Shown here: positions 7,999 through 16,553 of the stretch, one piece after another
How the letters are laid out: every line of letters begins with the position of its first letter
Position numbering within the stretch: position 1 is the first letter of the stretch
Origin: Candidatus Binatia bacterium
GTDB lineage: Bacteria; Desulfobacterota; Binatia; UBA9968; JAJDTQ01
Length of the DNA stretch: 64,000 nucleotides
Assembly: GCA_951813575.1 (NCBI GenBank)
Contig: OX638375.1
Span: 1,403,001-1,467,000, forward strand
Reading direction: 5' to 3'
Position numbers and translations under genes: made by a program
The notes under the pieces: generated by a model
Databases searched by the model: none
What the model was told of the DNA's origin: nothing
What the model saw: only the letters and a program-made list of their open reading frames with translations

Positions 7999-8778
7999 GT
8001 GGGAACAACGGTGAGCGCAAGAGCGGATACGATCTTGAGGCCGGGAGAAAGGACGTTCCCCTTCGCGCGGGTGGCGTCGGGGGCGGTATTCCTGACGGCA
8101 ATCCTGGCGTGCGGGACCGCCTTTCCGCAAAACGCTCCCACCGCCGGGGAGGCCGTGTCTCCGGCTCTCCGTCAGGGCACGATCCTTGAAGAGGACCTGT
8201 CGGTAACCGTACCCGCGCCGGTGCAGCGTGACCCGCTCCCCGACCCCGCAACCGCGGCGGTTCCGGAGGCCACGGTCGAGAGCGGTCCCCGGCAGGATCC
8301 TGTCGACACGGCCGTCCCGGACGGCTCGTACGAGTTGCCCTCCCTGGCGGCTTTCGACGGCACCACCATGCCCCGGCGGAGGGCATCCGTAAAGCTGGTG
8401 CAACAGGGCCGGGATCTTCTCCGGACCGAAAACTACGGGGCCGCGCTGGGCCAGTTCGAACGCGCCATCGGCGTCGACTCCACCAATCCCTACAGCCACT
8501 ATTTCGTGGCCCGGGCACACTACTTCCTGAAGAACCACCGCGAATCCCTGAGCTTTCTCGATGTGGCGGAGTCGAGACTGGCCGCCGATGACCGCTGGCT
8601 GGCGGAGATCCATGTCCTGCGGGCGCGCAACGCCGCCGCCCTGGGCTTTCACGGACAGGCGGACGTCAACTACATCCGTGCCCTCGCCCTCCAGCCGCGC
8701 CATGGATTTGCTCTCGCCCAGCTCACCACACTCGGAACCCCGGCACGGACCGGCCGGGACCGCGCCACAGACCGCTAG
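7999..8778 (+). CDS. Secreted TPR-repeat protein
   Basis: A 259-aa protein starting with GTG. Residues about 18-45 form a signal peptide ending in a Cys (LTAILACGTAFPQN), compatible with an exported protein or lipoprotein. A low-complexity Pro/Glu-rich linker covers about 45-125, and the C-terminal half has tetratricopeptide-type helices (ASVKLVQQGRDLLRTENYG, then QFERAIGVDSTNPYSHYFVA, then ALALQPRHGFAL). TPR domains mediate protein contacts; no enzymatic motif is present. A periplasmic scaffold or envelope-assembly role is likely. The TAG stop lies inside a half copy of the MITE-like repeat at 8775. Confidence 0.7.
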   Translation: MGTTVSARADTILRPGERTFPFARVASGAVFLTAILACGTAFPQNAPTAGEAVSPALRQGTILEEDLSVTVPAPVQRDPLPDPATAAVPEATVESGPRQDPVDTAVPDGSYELPSLAAFDGTTMPRRRASVKLVQQGRDLLRTENYGAALGQFERAIGVDSTNPYSHYFVARAHYFLKNHRESLSFLDVAESRLAADDRWLAEIHVLRARNAAALGFHGQADVNYIRALALQPRHGFALAQLTTLGTPARTGRDRATDR

Positions 8779-8842
8779 TGTCCTGTCTGGTTCATTCGCA
8801 CCATAAGATGCGCAGGATTTTCCTCGTCGGCAAGGCGCCTAG
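8775..8842. repeat. Half copy of the MITE-like repeat found at 55431
   Basis: This stretch begins CTAGTGTCCTGTCTGG and continues through CACCATAAGATGCGC to GGCAAGGCGC. It matches the reverse complement of the right half of the 165-bp element at 55431-55595 with a few substitutions. It fills the gap between two convergent genes, and both of their stop codons (TAG on each strand) fall within it. Confidence 0.8.
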
Positions 8843-9924
8843 GGCGCAGGGTCGGACGCGGCCGGCAGCTTGTAGCTGATGGTCAGGCGAACGGTAAGCG
8901 GGCCCGGAGTCGCGCGGACGGGCACGGGACCGAAAGGGGCGGACTCCCGGACGTTGCGAAGGGCCTCCACATCCAGCACGATAAAGCCGGACGACTCGGA
9001 CAGCTCGACGCCGGCGAGCTGTCCGTTTTCACGCACGGCCAACACAAGCGCGACGGTCCCCTGCTGACCCGTCCGCCTGGCGTAGGCGGGATATCGCGAT
9101 CGGCCGCCGATCTTCCTCTTGAGGGATTCCACGTAGGCCCACTCCCGTGGATTGTCCGCCGCGGACGGGGGCTCGGCTCGCGCCACCTGGACCGATGGCT
9201 GACGCGGTTCCTCGGTCCCGGCGGCCGGGGCGCGACCGGGCGGCTTTTCGTCCGGCGTGGCCGGAGCACTCGCGGCCGGCTCCTCGGGAGGGGTTGTCGG
9301 GACGGACACCGGCGCCTCCACAGGCACCGGCGGCTCTCCGGTCCGGCGTGCCTCGACGGGCGCCGCCGGCACCTCCGGCGGCTTCTGCCCGGCGGACCTG
9401 ACCCGCGCACGGATTCGCTCCACCGCCTGGTCGATCGGCGAAAGGCGGTCCGGGGTTTTCGCCGCGGGTTCCTCTTGAGACGGGGCGGCCGGCTTCTCGG
9501 GCTTCTTGACCAGCCGCGTCAACATTCCGATCCGCTTCTGCGCCAGCGCGGCGCCGGCCTCGTGCCCCAACCGCCGGTAGATCCCCAGGACCCTGTAGTA
9601 GGCTTTCAGGGCATCCAGCGGCCGGCCCCGGAGCAGTTCCACTTCGCCCTTGTTGTGAAGCGCCAACGCCAGCGGCAGCTTGTCGTCCAGTTGCTCGGCC
9701 AGAGTCACCGCATCATCCAACCGAGTCAGCGCGTCGGGGTAACGCTCCGCCCGCGCGCTGCCACGGGCCTCCACGATCTTGGCGTAGGCCTGCTTCTCCA
9801 GCTCGGCGGCGGACAAGGCCTCCGGGTTGGCCCGGGCGCGGTCGGCCGCGACGCCGACGGCGAGCGCCAGCAACAGCGCGGCGCGCGTGAGGTGGCGCCA
9901 TGGGATCGGATGGTGCCGGATCAT
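8839..9924 (-). CDS. Periplasmic TPR protein with TonB C-terminal domain
   Basis: A 361-aa protein. Residues 1-33 are a signal peptide or anchor (HLTRAALLLALAVGVAA). Residues about 35-135 contain TPR-like helices, including YPDALTRLDDAVTLAEQ and RPLDALKAYYRVLGIYRR. A Pro/Ala/Glu-rich linker spans about 140-255, as in TonB proteins that cross the periplasm. The last 95 residues form a TonB C-terminal domain: SRYPAYARRTGQQGTVALVL, ELSESSGFIVLDVEALR and PLTVRLTISYKL. Canonical TonB couples ExbBD to outer-membrane receptors, but no exbBD or receptor genes are nearby and the TPR region replaces the usual layout, so it may act as a different envelope-spanning protein. Confidence 0.8.
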   Translation of the reverse strand: MIRHHPIPWRHLTRAALLLALAVGVAADRARANPEALSAAELEKQAYAKIVEARGSARAERYPDALTRLDDAVTLAEQLDDKLPLALALHNKGEVELLRGRPLDALKAYYRVLGIYRRLGHEAGAALAQKRIGMLTRLVKKPEKPAAPSQEEPAAKTPDRLSPIDQAVERIRARVRSAGQKPPEVPAAPVEARRTGEPPVPVEAPVSVPTTPPEEPAASAPATPDEKPPGRAPAAGTEEPRQPSVQVARAEPPSAADNPREWAYVESLKRKIGGRSRYPAYARRTGQQGTVALVLAVRENGQLAGVELSESSGFIVLDVEALRNVRESAPFGPVPVRATPGPLTVRLTISYKLPAASDPAP

Positions 9925-9966
9925 ACCCCTGCTATTCGTTGGTCGGGCACGGCATGCTTGCGCCCA

Positions 9967-10785
9967 CTAGTGTTCCCCTCTCCCCAAGGCTTCCGAACGT
10001 TCCGCGGCCTGCACCACCGCATCGATGACCGTCGCCCGAAAAGCCCCCTGCTCCAGGGCGAAAAGCCCCGCGGCGGTGGTTCCGGCCGGGGACGTCACGG
10101 CGTCCCGCAATTCCGCCAGGTGCTGGTCGGCATCCTGGGCCATGGCGGCGGAACCGTACACCGTCTGAAGCGCCAGCTTCAGCGCGACGTCCCGGCTGAG
10201 GCCCATCTGGACGCCGCCGGCGGCGAGGGATTCGATGAAAAGGAAGACGTAGGCCGGTCCGCTGCCGCTCAACGCCGTGACGGCGTCGAGATGATGCTCT
10301 TCCACGGCAACCGCGACCCCGACGCTCGAAAGAATCCTGCCCACCCTCTCGAGATCCTCGTCCCGGGCCCACCGGCCTCCCGCATACGCCGACGCGGCCT
10401 GACCCACGAGGCACGGCGTGTTGGGCATGACCCGGACGACCCGCGTGCCATCCGGCAACAACCCCTCGATGCGGCTCAACGGCACCCCGGCCGCGATGGA
10501 GACCAAAAGCCTTCCCTCCAGCGGCGCCGCCGCGATCTCCTTCAGAACGCCGTCCATGACCTGGGGCTTCACCGCCAGCACCACGATGTCCGACGAGTCC
10601 ACCAGGCCGATGTTGTCTTTCATGAAACGGACGCCGGTTTCCTCGACGAGGGCCTTCCCCAGCGCCTCGATGGGATCGCTGGCGGTGAGACGGCTCCGGT
10701 CCACCAGACCGGCCCGCAGCATCCCCTTGATGATGGCGCTGCCCATCTTGCCGGCGCCGATGAAGCCAATCTTGTCGTCGAGCAT
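9967..10785 (-). CDS. proC: Pyrroline-5-carboxylate reductase
   Basis: The 272-aa enzyme catalyses the NAD(P)H-dependent last step of proline synthesis. It shows the Rossmann motif IGFIGAGKMGSAII at the N-terminus, the AVKPQVM segment, RVMPNTPCLVG, and the family signature region ALSGSGPAYVFLFIE followed by TSPAGTTAAGL. Start chosen at 10785 because AAGGAGG lies directly upstream; the frame could be extended much further but would run into the next gene. It lies downstream of the cupin gene and 42 bases upstream of the TonB-type gene on the same strand. Confidence 0.95.
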   Translation of the reverse strand: MLDDKIGFIGAGKMGSAIIKGMLRAGLVDRSRLTASDPIEALGKALVEETGVRFMKDNIGLVDSSDIVVLAVKPQVMDGVLKEIAAAPLEGRLLVSIAAGVPLSRIEGLLPDGTRVVRVMPNTPCLVGQAASAYAGGRWARDEDLERVGRILSSVGVAVAVEEHHLDAVTALSGSGPAYVFLFIESLAAGGVQMGLSRDVALKLALQTVYGSAAMAQDADQHLAELRDAVTSPAGTTAAGLFALEQGAFRATVIDAVVQAAERSEALGRGEH

Positions 10786-10892
10786 ACAAGCCTCCTTGCG
10801 GACCAAGCGCGGACCGTCGCCGTTCGAACATCTTGGCGGGAACGCCGGACGTGCCCATGTGCAAGGCGCGCGCCCCGGCCGGGGGGGAGCGC

Positions 10893-11291
10893 CTACACGG
10901 TCTTGAGTTGTACGGTGCCTTGCGCCACGCCGCGGATGTAGCCCTCGAACCCCTGGGGCGAGAAGGTCCAGGTCAGCCACAAGGGCTCGTCTTCGTCGTT
11001 GACGAAACCGTGGTTGGTCTTGGGGGGGATGAACACGACCGAACCCGGCACGATCTCCGCGGTTTCGTCTCCGACCGTGGCGATGGCGCGGCCGCCGATC
11101 ACGAAGAGTATCTCTTCGGCCTCGTCGTGGGAATGCAGGGGGATCTTGCTGTGAGGATCGACTTGCTGCAGGCCCATGGAGAACTGCCGGGTCCCGGTCG
11201 TGCCGGGCTCGACGCACGGGTAGAGGGTGCGCGGCGCGTCGCCTTCGATACGCACGACTTCGGCTTCATCCTTGGAAAAGAAGTACTTCAT
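10893..11291 (-). CDS. Cupin-domain protein
   Basis: A 132-aa single-domain cupin. The first metal-binding motif is visible as PLHSHDEAEEILFV (His53, His55, Glu59), with a conserved Gly after it (GGRAIATVGDE), and the second as the VFIPPKTNHGFVN strand with its His. Small cupins of this type bind Mn, Fe or Zn and are either dioxygenase/isomerase-like enzymes or sugar/ligand-binding proteins; the substrate cannot be read from the sequence. The start at 11291 (MKYFFSKDE) is preceded by a GAGGAG binding site. It lies between the dksA-like gene and proC. Confidence 0.85.
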   Translation of the reverse strand: MKYFFSKDEAEVVRIEGDAPRTLYPCVEPGTTGTRQFSMGLQQVDPHSKIPLHSHDEAEEILFVIGGRAIATVGDETAEIVPGSVVFIPPKTNHGFVNDEDEPLWLTWTFSPQGFEGYIRGVAQGTVQLKTV

Positions 11292-11359
11292 GGCGTCCTC
11301 CTCGGGTTTCCGCCGGCAGGGTGCCGTTTCCGAAGGCGTGGAACGATTCGACCCGGATA

Positions 11360-11785
11360 CTAGTAGCTTTCCTCTTCCGTGTCCGTCGTCGTGAGCCGGC
11401 GAAAGGTCCGATCGTCGTCGAAGTTCTTCGTCATGCGGGATTCCTTCTCCAGCTCCTCCTGGCAGCGCACGCACAAACGCGTGAACGGCATCACCTTGAG
11501 CCGGCCGACGCCGATATCTTCCCCGCACTCGTCGCAGATGCCGTAGGAACCCTCGCCGAGCCGGAGCAGCGCATCCTCGATGGCCATCAGCTTCGTCCGT
11601 TCGCGATCGTTCAGTATCATGTTGATTTCACGATCCCGCTCGTCGCTGGCCAGATCGTAGGTGTCGCGACCCTCGTCCTTGGAGCTCTCCACCTCGTGCT
11701 TGAGCCGGTCCGGGATATCCTCCAACAGTTGGCCCTTCATGCCGAGGAGGGTCTCCCTAAATTTCTTCAGAACGTCTTTCCTCAT
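11360..11785 (-). CDS. DksA/TraR-family zinc-finger transcription factor
   Basis: A 141-aa protein of the family that binds the RNA polymerase secondary channel and, with ppGpp, adjusts transcription in the stringent response. The N-terminal coiled coil carries a DxxDxA tip motif (DTYDLA, near residue 41), needed for DksA function, and the C-terminal part has the four-cysteine zinc finger CDECGEDIG...LCVRC with the usual spacing. The length is close to E. coli DksA. Start at 11785 (MRKDVLKKF) follows GGAGAG. It is transcribed towards the cupin gene. Confidence 0.9.
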   Translation of the reverse strand: MRKDVLKKFRETLLGMKGQLLEDIPDRLKHEVESSKDEGRDTYDLASDERDREINMILNDRERTKLMAIEDALLRLGEGSYGICDECGEDIGVGRLKVMPFTRLCVRCQEELEKESRMTKNFDDDRTFRRLTTTDTEEESY

Positions 11786-11888
11786 CGTCGTCTCTCCTGG
11801 AAGAGACCCAATTCACCACTATTTGGTTTCGGAGTCAATACGGGAGACGCGCCCGCCACCGTCGAGCCTTCCCGAAGGTGACACGGCG

Positions 11889-12608
11889 CTAAGAGCCAAA
11901 CTCAACGATATCAACACCTTGCGGTGTACTCAACTCGAACAGCGCCGGATCCAGCCCAACCCCGTGGCGGACGTTATCGAAGCGGAAGGTCCAACCGTTG
12001 CCCGCGGCATCCTCGATGAGGACCTGTCGGATATCGTGGCTGTCCGGATCCACGGAGAGCTGGATCTCGCTCACGCCGGTATTGGCTTTTCGGGGAAAGA
12101 GCTTCAGCACGTGCGCGTCGGCAGTGGAGGCCTTCAACTCGGCCCGGAAATCCCGGTCGAGATCGCCGACGCCCAGCAGAAAGGAAAGCGGAAGGTCCGA
12201 GCGGAACACCGATCCGAGGGCGGTCTTGATCACCTGCCGTTCGGCCGGCTGGTAGAAGTAGAGGTGACGTCCGTCGGACAACACGAATTGCCCGGCAGGC
12301 TTCTCGTAACGCCACAGCATTTTCGCCGGTTTGCTGAAGTAGACCCGGCCCTTCCCTTCGATGCGCCGGTTGAGGGTGTGGTACTCGGTGGTCTGGCGGA
12401 AGTCGGCGCTGTAGTCCCGCGTGCCGTCGTAGCGACGCTGCACTTCCCGGACGATTTCGGCGGCTTGCTGTGCGCGGGGACCCTGCAACGGCAGCAACAG
12501 CGCCGCAACGCAGAGGGCGGCCGCCATCCGGCCGGGAAAGCCTGGGCCGCCACGGCTCGCGGGGAAGGCGCCCGCCGCCGCGACCACGTCCGATGCCGTC
12601 GTCTCCAT
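11889..12608 (-). CDS. lolA: Outer-membrane lipoprotein carrier protein LolA
   Basis: A 239-aa protein. LolA shuttles lipoproteins from the LolCDE complex through the periplasm to the outer membrane. The mature part has the family pattern: QRRYDGTRDYSADFRQTTEY, then KPAKMLWRYEKPAGQFVLSD, then GRHLYFYQPAERQV, then LSFLLGVGDLDRDF and a C-terminal KLFPR...ISEIQ-type strand. A signal peptide (MAAALCVAALLLPLQGPRAQ) starts at residue 28, so either the ATG at 12608 or the one at 12527 may be used. The former lies three bases after the ftsK stop, which favours coupling. It ends the plsC-rnj-ftsK-lolA operon. Confidence 0.88.
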   Translation of the reverse strand: METTASDVVAAAGAFPASRGGPGFPGRMAAALCVAALLLPLQGPRAQQAAEIVREVQRRYDGTRDYSADFRQTTEYHTLNRRIEGKGRVYFSKPAKMLWRYEKPAGQFVLSDGRHLYFYQPAERQVIKTALGSVFRSDLPLSFLLGVGDLDRDFRAELKASTADAHVLKLFPRKANTGVSEIQLSVDPDSHDIRQVLIEDAAGNGWTFRFDNVRHGVGLDPALFELSTPQGVDIVEFGS

Positions 12609-12611
12609 GGG

Positions 12612-14885
12612 TTACTCTTCGATCTTCTGCGCCAGGACCTCGCGCGGCTTGGCGCCGTCCGCCGGTCCCACCACCCCGTCCCGCTCCATCTTCTCGATCA
12701 TGCGCGCCGCGCGGTTGTAACCCACCCTGAGGCGTCGCTGTACCATGGATATGGACGCCTGGCGGGTCTCGGTCACCACCGCCACGGCCTGGTCGTACAT
12801 CTCGTCATAATCGTCATCGGCGTTCAGGAAGTCGCCGTTGGCGTCGTCCCGGGCCTCCAGGATCTCCGGGCGGTACTGGGGCCGGCCTTGCTGCTTGATG
12901 AACTCGGTGACCTTTCGGACCTCCCTGTCCGACACGAAGGGACCGTGAAGCCGGATCAACCGCGCCGTCCCCGGCGGCAGGAACAGCAGGTCCCCGTTGC
13001 CCAGGAGTTGCTCCGCCCCCTGCCCGTCCAGGATGGTGCGTGAATCCACCCGCGACGTCACCTGGAACGAGATGCGCGCGGGAAAGTTGGCCTTGATGAG
13101 ACCGGTGATCACGTCCACGGACGGCCGCTGCGTCGCCAGCACCATGTGTATCCCGGCCGCCCGCGCCTTCTGCGCCAACCGCGTGATGTGCTCCTCGATG
13201 TCACGTCCCACCGACATCATCAGATCCGCCAACTCGTCGATGAGGATGACGATCCGGGGCAGCCGTCCGTGCTCCAGCTCCTCGCGGCCGTCCAGCCGGC
13301 CTCCCACCTCCGCACCCTCGTGGGAACCGTCGTCTCCGTCCTGGCCGGCTGCCTTCTCGGGCGGCGGCTCCCGTTCAAGGATGCGGTTGTAGTTGTCGAG
13401 ATTGCGGGCCCGTTTGTCGCGCATGAGCCGGTAGCGGCGGTCCATTTCCTCCACCGCCCAGAACAACGCCGCCCGCGCCTCCTTCGGGTCGGTCACCACC
13501 GGCGTCAACAGATGCGGCAACCCTTCATAGGGCGTCAGTTCCAGCATCTTCGGGTCGATCATGATGAAGCGCACGTCGTCCGGCGTGGCCTTGTACAGGA
13601 CGCTGAGAATCATGGAATTGAGGGACACGGATTTGCCCGTGCCCGTGGCCCCCGCCACCAGCAGGTGCGGCATGCGGGAGAGATCCGTGGCGAAGGGCGC
13701 CCCGGAGATGTCCTTCCCCAACGCCAGCGACAGCATCGAGTCGGAGCCCTTGTAGACCGGATCTTCCAGGATCTCTCTCAGGTGAACGGTTTCGCGTCGG
13801 GCATTGGGCACCTCGATGCCCACCACGGACTCTCCGGGAATCGGCGCCAGGATACGGATGCTGACGGCGCTCAAGGCCATGGCGAGGTCGTCTGCCACCC
13901 CCACGATGCGGCGCACCATGACGCCGGGGGCGGGCCGGAACTCGTACACGGTGATGACCGGCCCGGGCCTCACCGCCAGCACCTCGCCCTCGATGCCGAA
14001 GTCCTGCAGCTTCCGCTGCAGCATCAGGGAATTGGCTTCCAGCGTGCCCTTGTCGATGCTGGCCTTCTCTTCCGGAGGTGCATCGAGAAAGGCCGTGGAC
14101 GGCAACGTGTAGCCGTCGGTGAGCTCGGGGAACACGAACTGCTCGGTTTCGGGCCTGGACTTCGCCTTGCTCTTGGACTTGGCCTTGGCCTTCTTCCCGC
14201 GGCCCTTGGCGGTTTCCTCCCGAGCCGGAGGTTCCTCCTCGACGACGATGGGGGGCGCCTGGAATTCCCGGCGGTCCTTCTTGACGTTGGCGGGCGGCTT
14301 GCCCTCCGCCGTCTTGCGCCACGCCGAAACCGTGTTCGCGCCCATCCTGGAACGGAGCTGTCCGGGGGCGTCCGCGAGGTGATTCCACCAACTCAGCATG
14401 GACGTCTGGGACATCAGCATGCCCGCCGCCAGCAACAGGAACAGCGTGATGGCGCAGGTTCCGGCATAGCCGAACATCTCCGTCAGGAACTCCATGGAAA
14501 ACCCGCCCAGGACGCCGCCGCTCTCCCGCGCCACCTCCACCTCGTGCACGAGGCTGACCAGGATGGCCAGGCCCCACAGAAACATCGCATATCCCAGGAC
14601 CTTGAGGAGCCCGAGCTTCCGCGGCTCCCGGCGAAAGAGCCTGACCGCGAGCAGGGCCAGGACGACGGGCAGCAGCCAGGCCGTGAGACCCAGGCCCTGC
14701 AGCAACACGTCCGCCAGGTGGGCGCCGACCACTCCCCCGAGGTTCACCGGGTCCCGGGCCCCTGACGGGACGTTGATCGACTGGTCCAGGGGGCTGTAGG
14801 AGACCAGGCTGAGCACGGCGAAACAGGCCGCCACGAGAGCCACCGAGCCCCAGAGTTCACGATTGAGCCGCGAGCCGTTCTGCAT
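12612..14885 (-). CDS. ftsK: DNA translocase FtsK/SpoIIIE
   Basis: A 757-aa septal DNA pump that moves chromosome termini and promotes dimer resolution at cell division. Four membrane segments occupy about residues 10-165 (for example SVALVAACFAVLSLVSY and TCAITLFLLLAAGMLM). A Lys/Ala/Ser-rich linker (GKKAKAKSKSKAKS) spans about 170-260. The motor follows, with Walker A AGATGTGKS near 415 and Walker B VILIDELADLMM near 550. The C-terminal winged-helix gamma domain (AVAVVTETRQASISMVQRRL to MIEKMERDGVVGP) would read KOPS-type sequences. The linker is shorter than in E. coli FtsK, as usual in this protein type. Seven bases separate it from rnj. Confidence 0.96.
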   Translation of the reverse strand: MQNGSRLNRELWGSVALVAACFAVLSLVSYSPLDQSINVPSGARDPVNLGGVVGAHLADVLLQGLGLTAWLLPVVLALLAVRLFRREPRKLGLLKVLGYAMFLWGLAILVSLVHEVEVARESGGVLGGFSMEFLTEMFGYAGTCAITLFLLLAAGMLMSQTSMLSWWNHLADAPGQLRSRMGANTVSAWRKTAEGKPPANVKKDRREFQAPPIVVEEEPPAREETAKGRGKKAKAKSKSKAKSRPETEQFVFPELTDGYTLPSTAFLDAPPEEKASIDKGTLEANSLMLQRKLQDFGIEGEVLAVRPGPVITVYEFRPAPGVMVRRIVGVADDLAMALSAVSIRILAPIPGESVVGIEVPNARRETVHLREILEDPVYKGSDSMLSLALGKDISGAPFATDLSRMPHLLVAGATGTGKSVSLNSMILSVLYKATPDDVRFIMIDPKMLELTPYEGLPHLLTPVVTDPKEARAALFWAVEEMDRRYRLMRDKRARNLDNYNRILEREPPPEKAAGQDGDDGSHEGAEVGGRLDGREELEHGRLPRIVILIDELADLMMSVGRDIEEHITRLAQKARAAGIHMVLATQRPSVDVITGLIKANFPARISFQVTSRVDSRTILDGQGAEQLLGNGDLLFLPPGTARLIRLHGPFVSDREVRKVTEFIKQQGRPQYRPEILEARDDANGDFLNADDDYDEMYDQAVAVVTETRQASISMVQRRLRVGYNRAARMIEKMERDGVVGPADGAKPREVLAQKIEE

Positions 14886-14892
14886 GGGCCGC

Positions 14893-16548
14893 CTACATCT
14901 CCATGATATAAGGCACGATCACCGGCCTGCGCCGCAGCCTCTTCTCGAAGAACTTGCGCAACGACCGGCGTATGCCTTCCTTGAGTTCCGCCGAGTCCGT
15001 ACGCATCTCGACGCCGCAGCCCTCGACGTATTCACGCAACGACTCCCGGGCGGTGCCGAGGACGTCGTCCTCTTCCTCCAGCCGCATGAACCCACGGGCC
15101 ATCAGATCCGGGCCCGCCGTGACCTCGCCGGTCCGCTGGTGAACCGCCATGGCCACCACCACCAACCCATCCTCGCTCAGATGCCTGCGGTCCCGTATGA
15201 CCACGTCCTCCACGTCGCCGATGCCGTTCCCGTCCACGAAGACCTTGCCGGTGGCCACCGGCTCCACGCGCCAGGCGTCGTGCTCGGTGAGCTCCAGCAC
15301 GTCGCCGTTCTCCATGAGAAAGCAGTTGCCCGCGGGCACCCCCACGGAGCGCGCCAGCTCGATGTGCTTGCAGAGCTGGCGGAACTCTCCGTGAACCGGC
15401 ACGAAGTACCGCGGCCGGGTGAGTTGAAGCATGGTCTTCAACTCTTCCTGGCTGGCATGTCCCGACACGTGGATCTCCGACGTGCGTTCGTAGTGCACCC
15501 GGGCGCCCCGCCGGTAGAGGTGGTTGATGAGATTGCTGATGATCTTCTCGTTTCCCGGGATGAACCTCGCCGACAGCACCACCGCGTCTCCGGGCCGGAC
15601 CTTGATGGAGCGGTGCTCGTCGAAGGCCACGCGGTGGAGCACGGAAAGGGGCTCCCCCTGGCTTCCGGTGGTGAGGAAACAAAGCCGGTCGTCGGCTACA
15701 TCCTGCCAGCTCTGGCTGTCCGTCATGACGTCGGCCGGCAGGCGCAGATAGCCCAGGTCGGCGGCGATGGCCGTGTTGTTGATGATGCTCCGTCCGCTGA
15801 GCACCAGCTTGCGTCCGAAGTCGGCCGCCAGCTCCGCCACCTGCTGGATGCGCGGGATGTGGGAGGCGAACGTCGACACGAAAACCCGGCCCGGGCTCGC
15901 GCTGAAGATGCCCCGGAGCCCCTCTCCGACCGTGCGCTCGGAGGGCGTGCTGCCGGTGCGCTCGACGTTGGTGGAGTCCGACAGCAGCAGCAGAACCCCC
16001 TTGTCGCCGTAGGCCGCGAAGCGGTGGAAGTCGAAGCTCTCCCCGGCCATGGGCGTGTTGTCGATCTTGAAGTCGCCGGTGTGGACGATGACTCCCACGG
16101 GCGTTTCGATGGCGAGGGCGATGCAGTTGACCAGGCTGTGGGTTACGGGAATTCCCTCGATGGTGAAGGGGCCCACGGAAAACCGCTGTCCGGGGACGAT
16201 TTCCACCAGCTCGGTGGACTCTTCGAGCCGGTGCTCCCGCAACTTGTGGCGCAGGAACCCCAGGGTCAGCCGCGTGCCGTAGACCGGCACCTGGAAACGC
16301 CGCAGGACGTAGGGCAAGGCGCCGATGTGGTCCTCGTGGGCATGGGTCAGGATGATGGCCCGGGGAGCCTTCCCCCGCTCCTCGAGGTAGCTGATGTCCG
16401 GGATGACCAGATCGATGCCCAGCAGCTCGGGGCCGGGGAACATCACGCCGCAGTCCAGGGCGATGACGGAGTCGCCCCACTCCACCGCCAACATGTTGGA
16501 GCCGAACTCTCCCAGCCCTCCCAGGGGAACGATCCTCACGGACTCCAT
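14893..16548 (-). CDS. rnj: Ribonuclease J
   Basis: A 551-aa metallo-beta-lactamase/beta-CASP ribonuclease with endo- and 5'-exonuclease activity in mRNA turnover and rRNA maturation. The zinc motif HAHEDHIG is at residues 69-76, followed by GIPVTHSLVNCIA, VIVHTGDFKID, the beta-CASP segment with LSGRSIINN, the SGHAS motif near 360 and PVHGEFRQL near 385. The start at 16548 (MESVRIVPLGG) is used; the longer open frame upstream overlaps plsC. RNase J is more typical of Firmicutes and Actinobacteria but also occurs in deltaproteobacterial and related lineages, where it accompanies or replaces RNase E. Five bases separate it from plsC. Confidence 0.95.
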   Translation of the reverse strand: MESVRIVPLGGLGEFGSNMLAVEWGDSVIALDCGVMFPGPELLGIDLVIPDISYLEERGKAPRAIILTHAHEDHIGALPYVLRRFQVPVYGTRLTLGFLRHKLREHRLEESTELVEIVPGQRFSVGPFTIEGIPVTHSLVNCIALAIETPVGVIVHTGDFKIDNTPMAGESFDFHRFAAYGDKGVLLLLSDSTNVERTGSTPSERTVGEGLRGIFSASPGRVFVSTFASHIPRIQQVAELAADFGRKLVLSGRSIINNTAIAADLGYLRLPADVMTDSQSWQDVADDRLCFLTTGSQGEPLSVLHRVAFDEHRSIKVRPGDAVVLSARFIPGNEKIISNLINHLYRRGARVHYERTSEIHVSGHASQEELKTMLQLTRPRYFVPVHGEFRQLCKHIELARSVGVPAGNCFLMENGDVLELTEHDAWRVEPVATGKVFVDGNGIGDVEDVVIRDRRHLSEDGLVVVAMAVHQRTGEVTAGPDLMARGFMRLEEEDDVLGTARESLREYVEGCGVEMRTDSAELKEGIRRSLRKFFEKRLRRRPVIVPYIMEM

Positions 16549-16553
16549 CCGGA

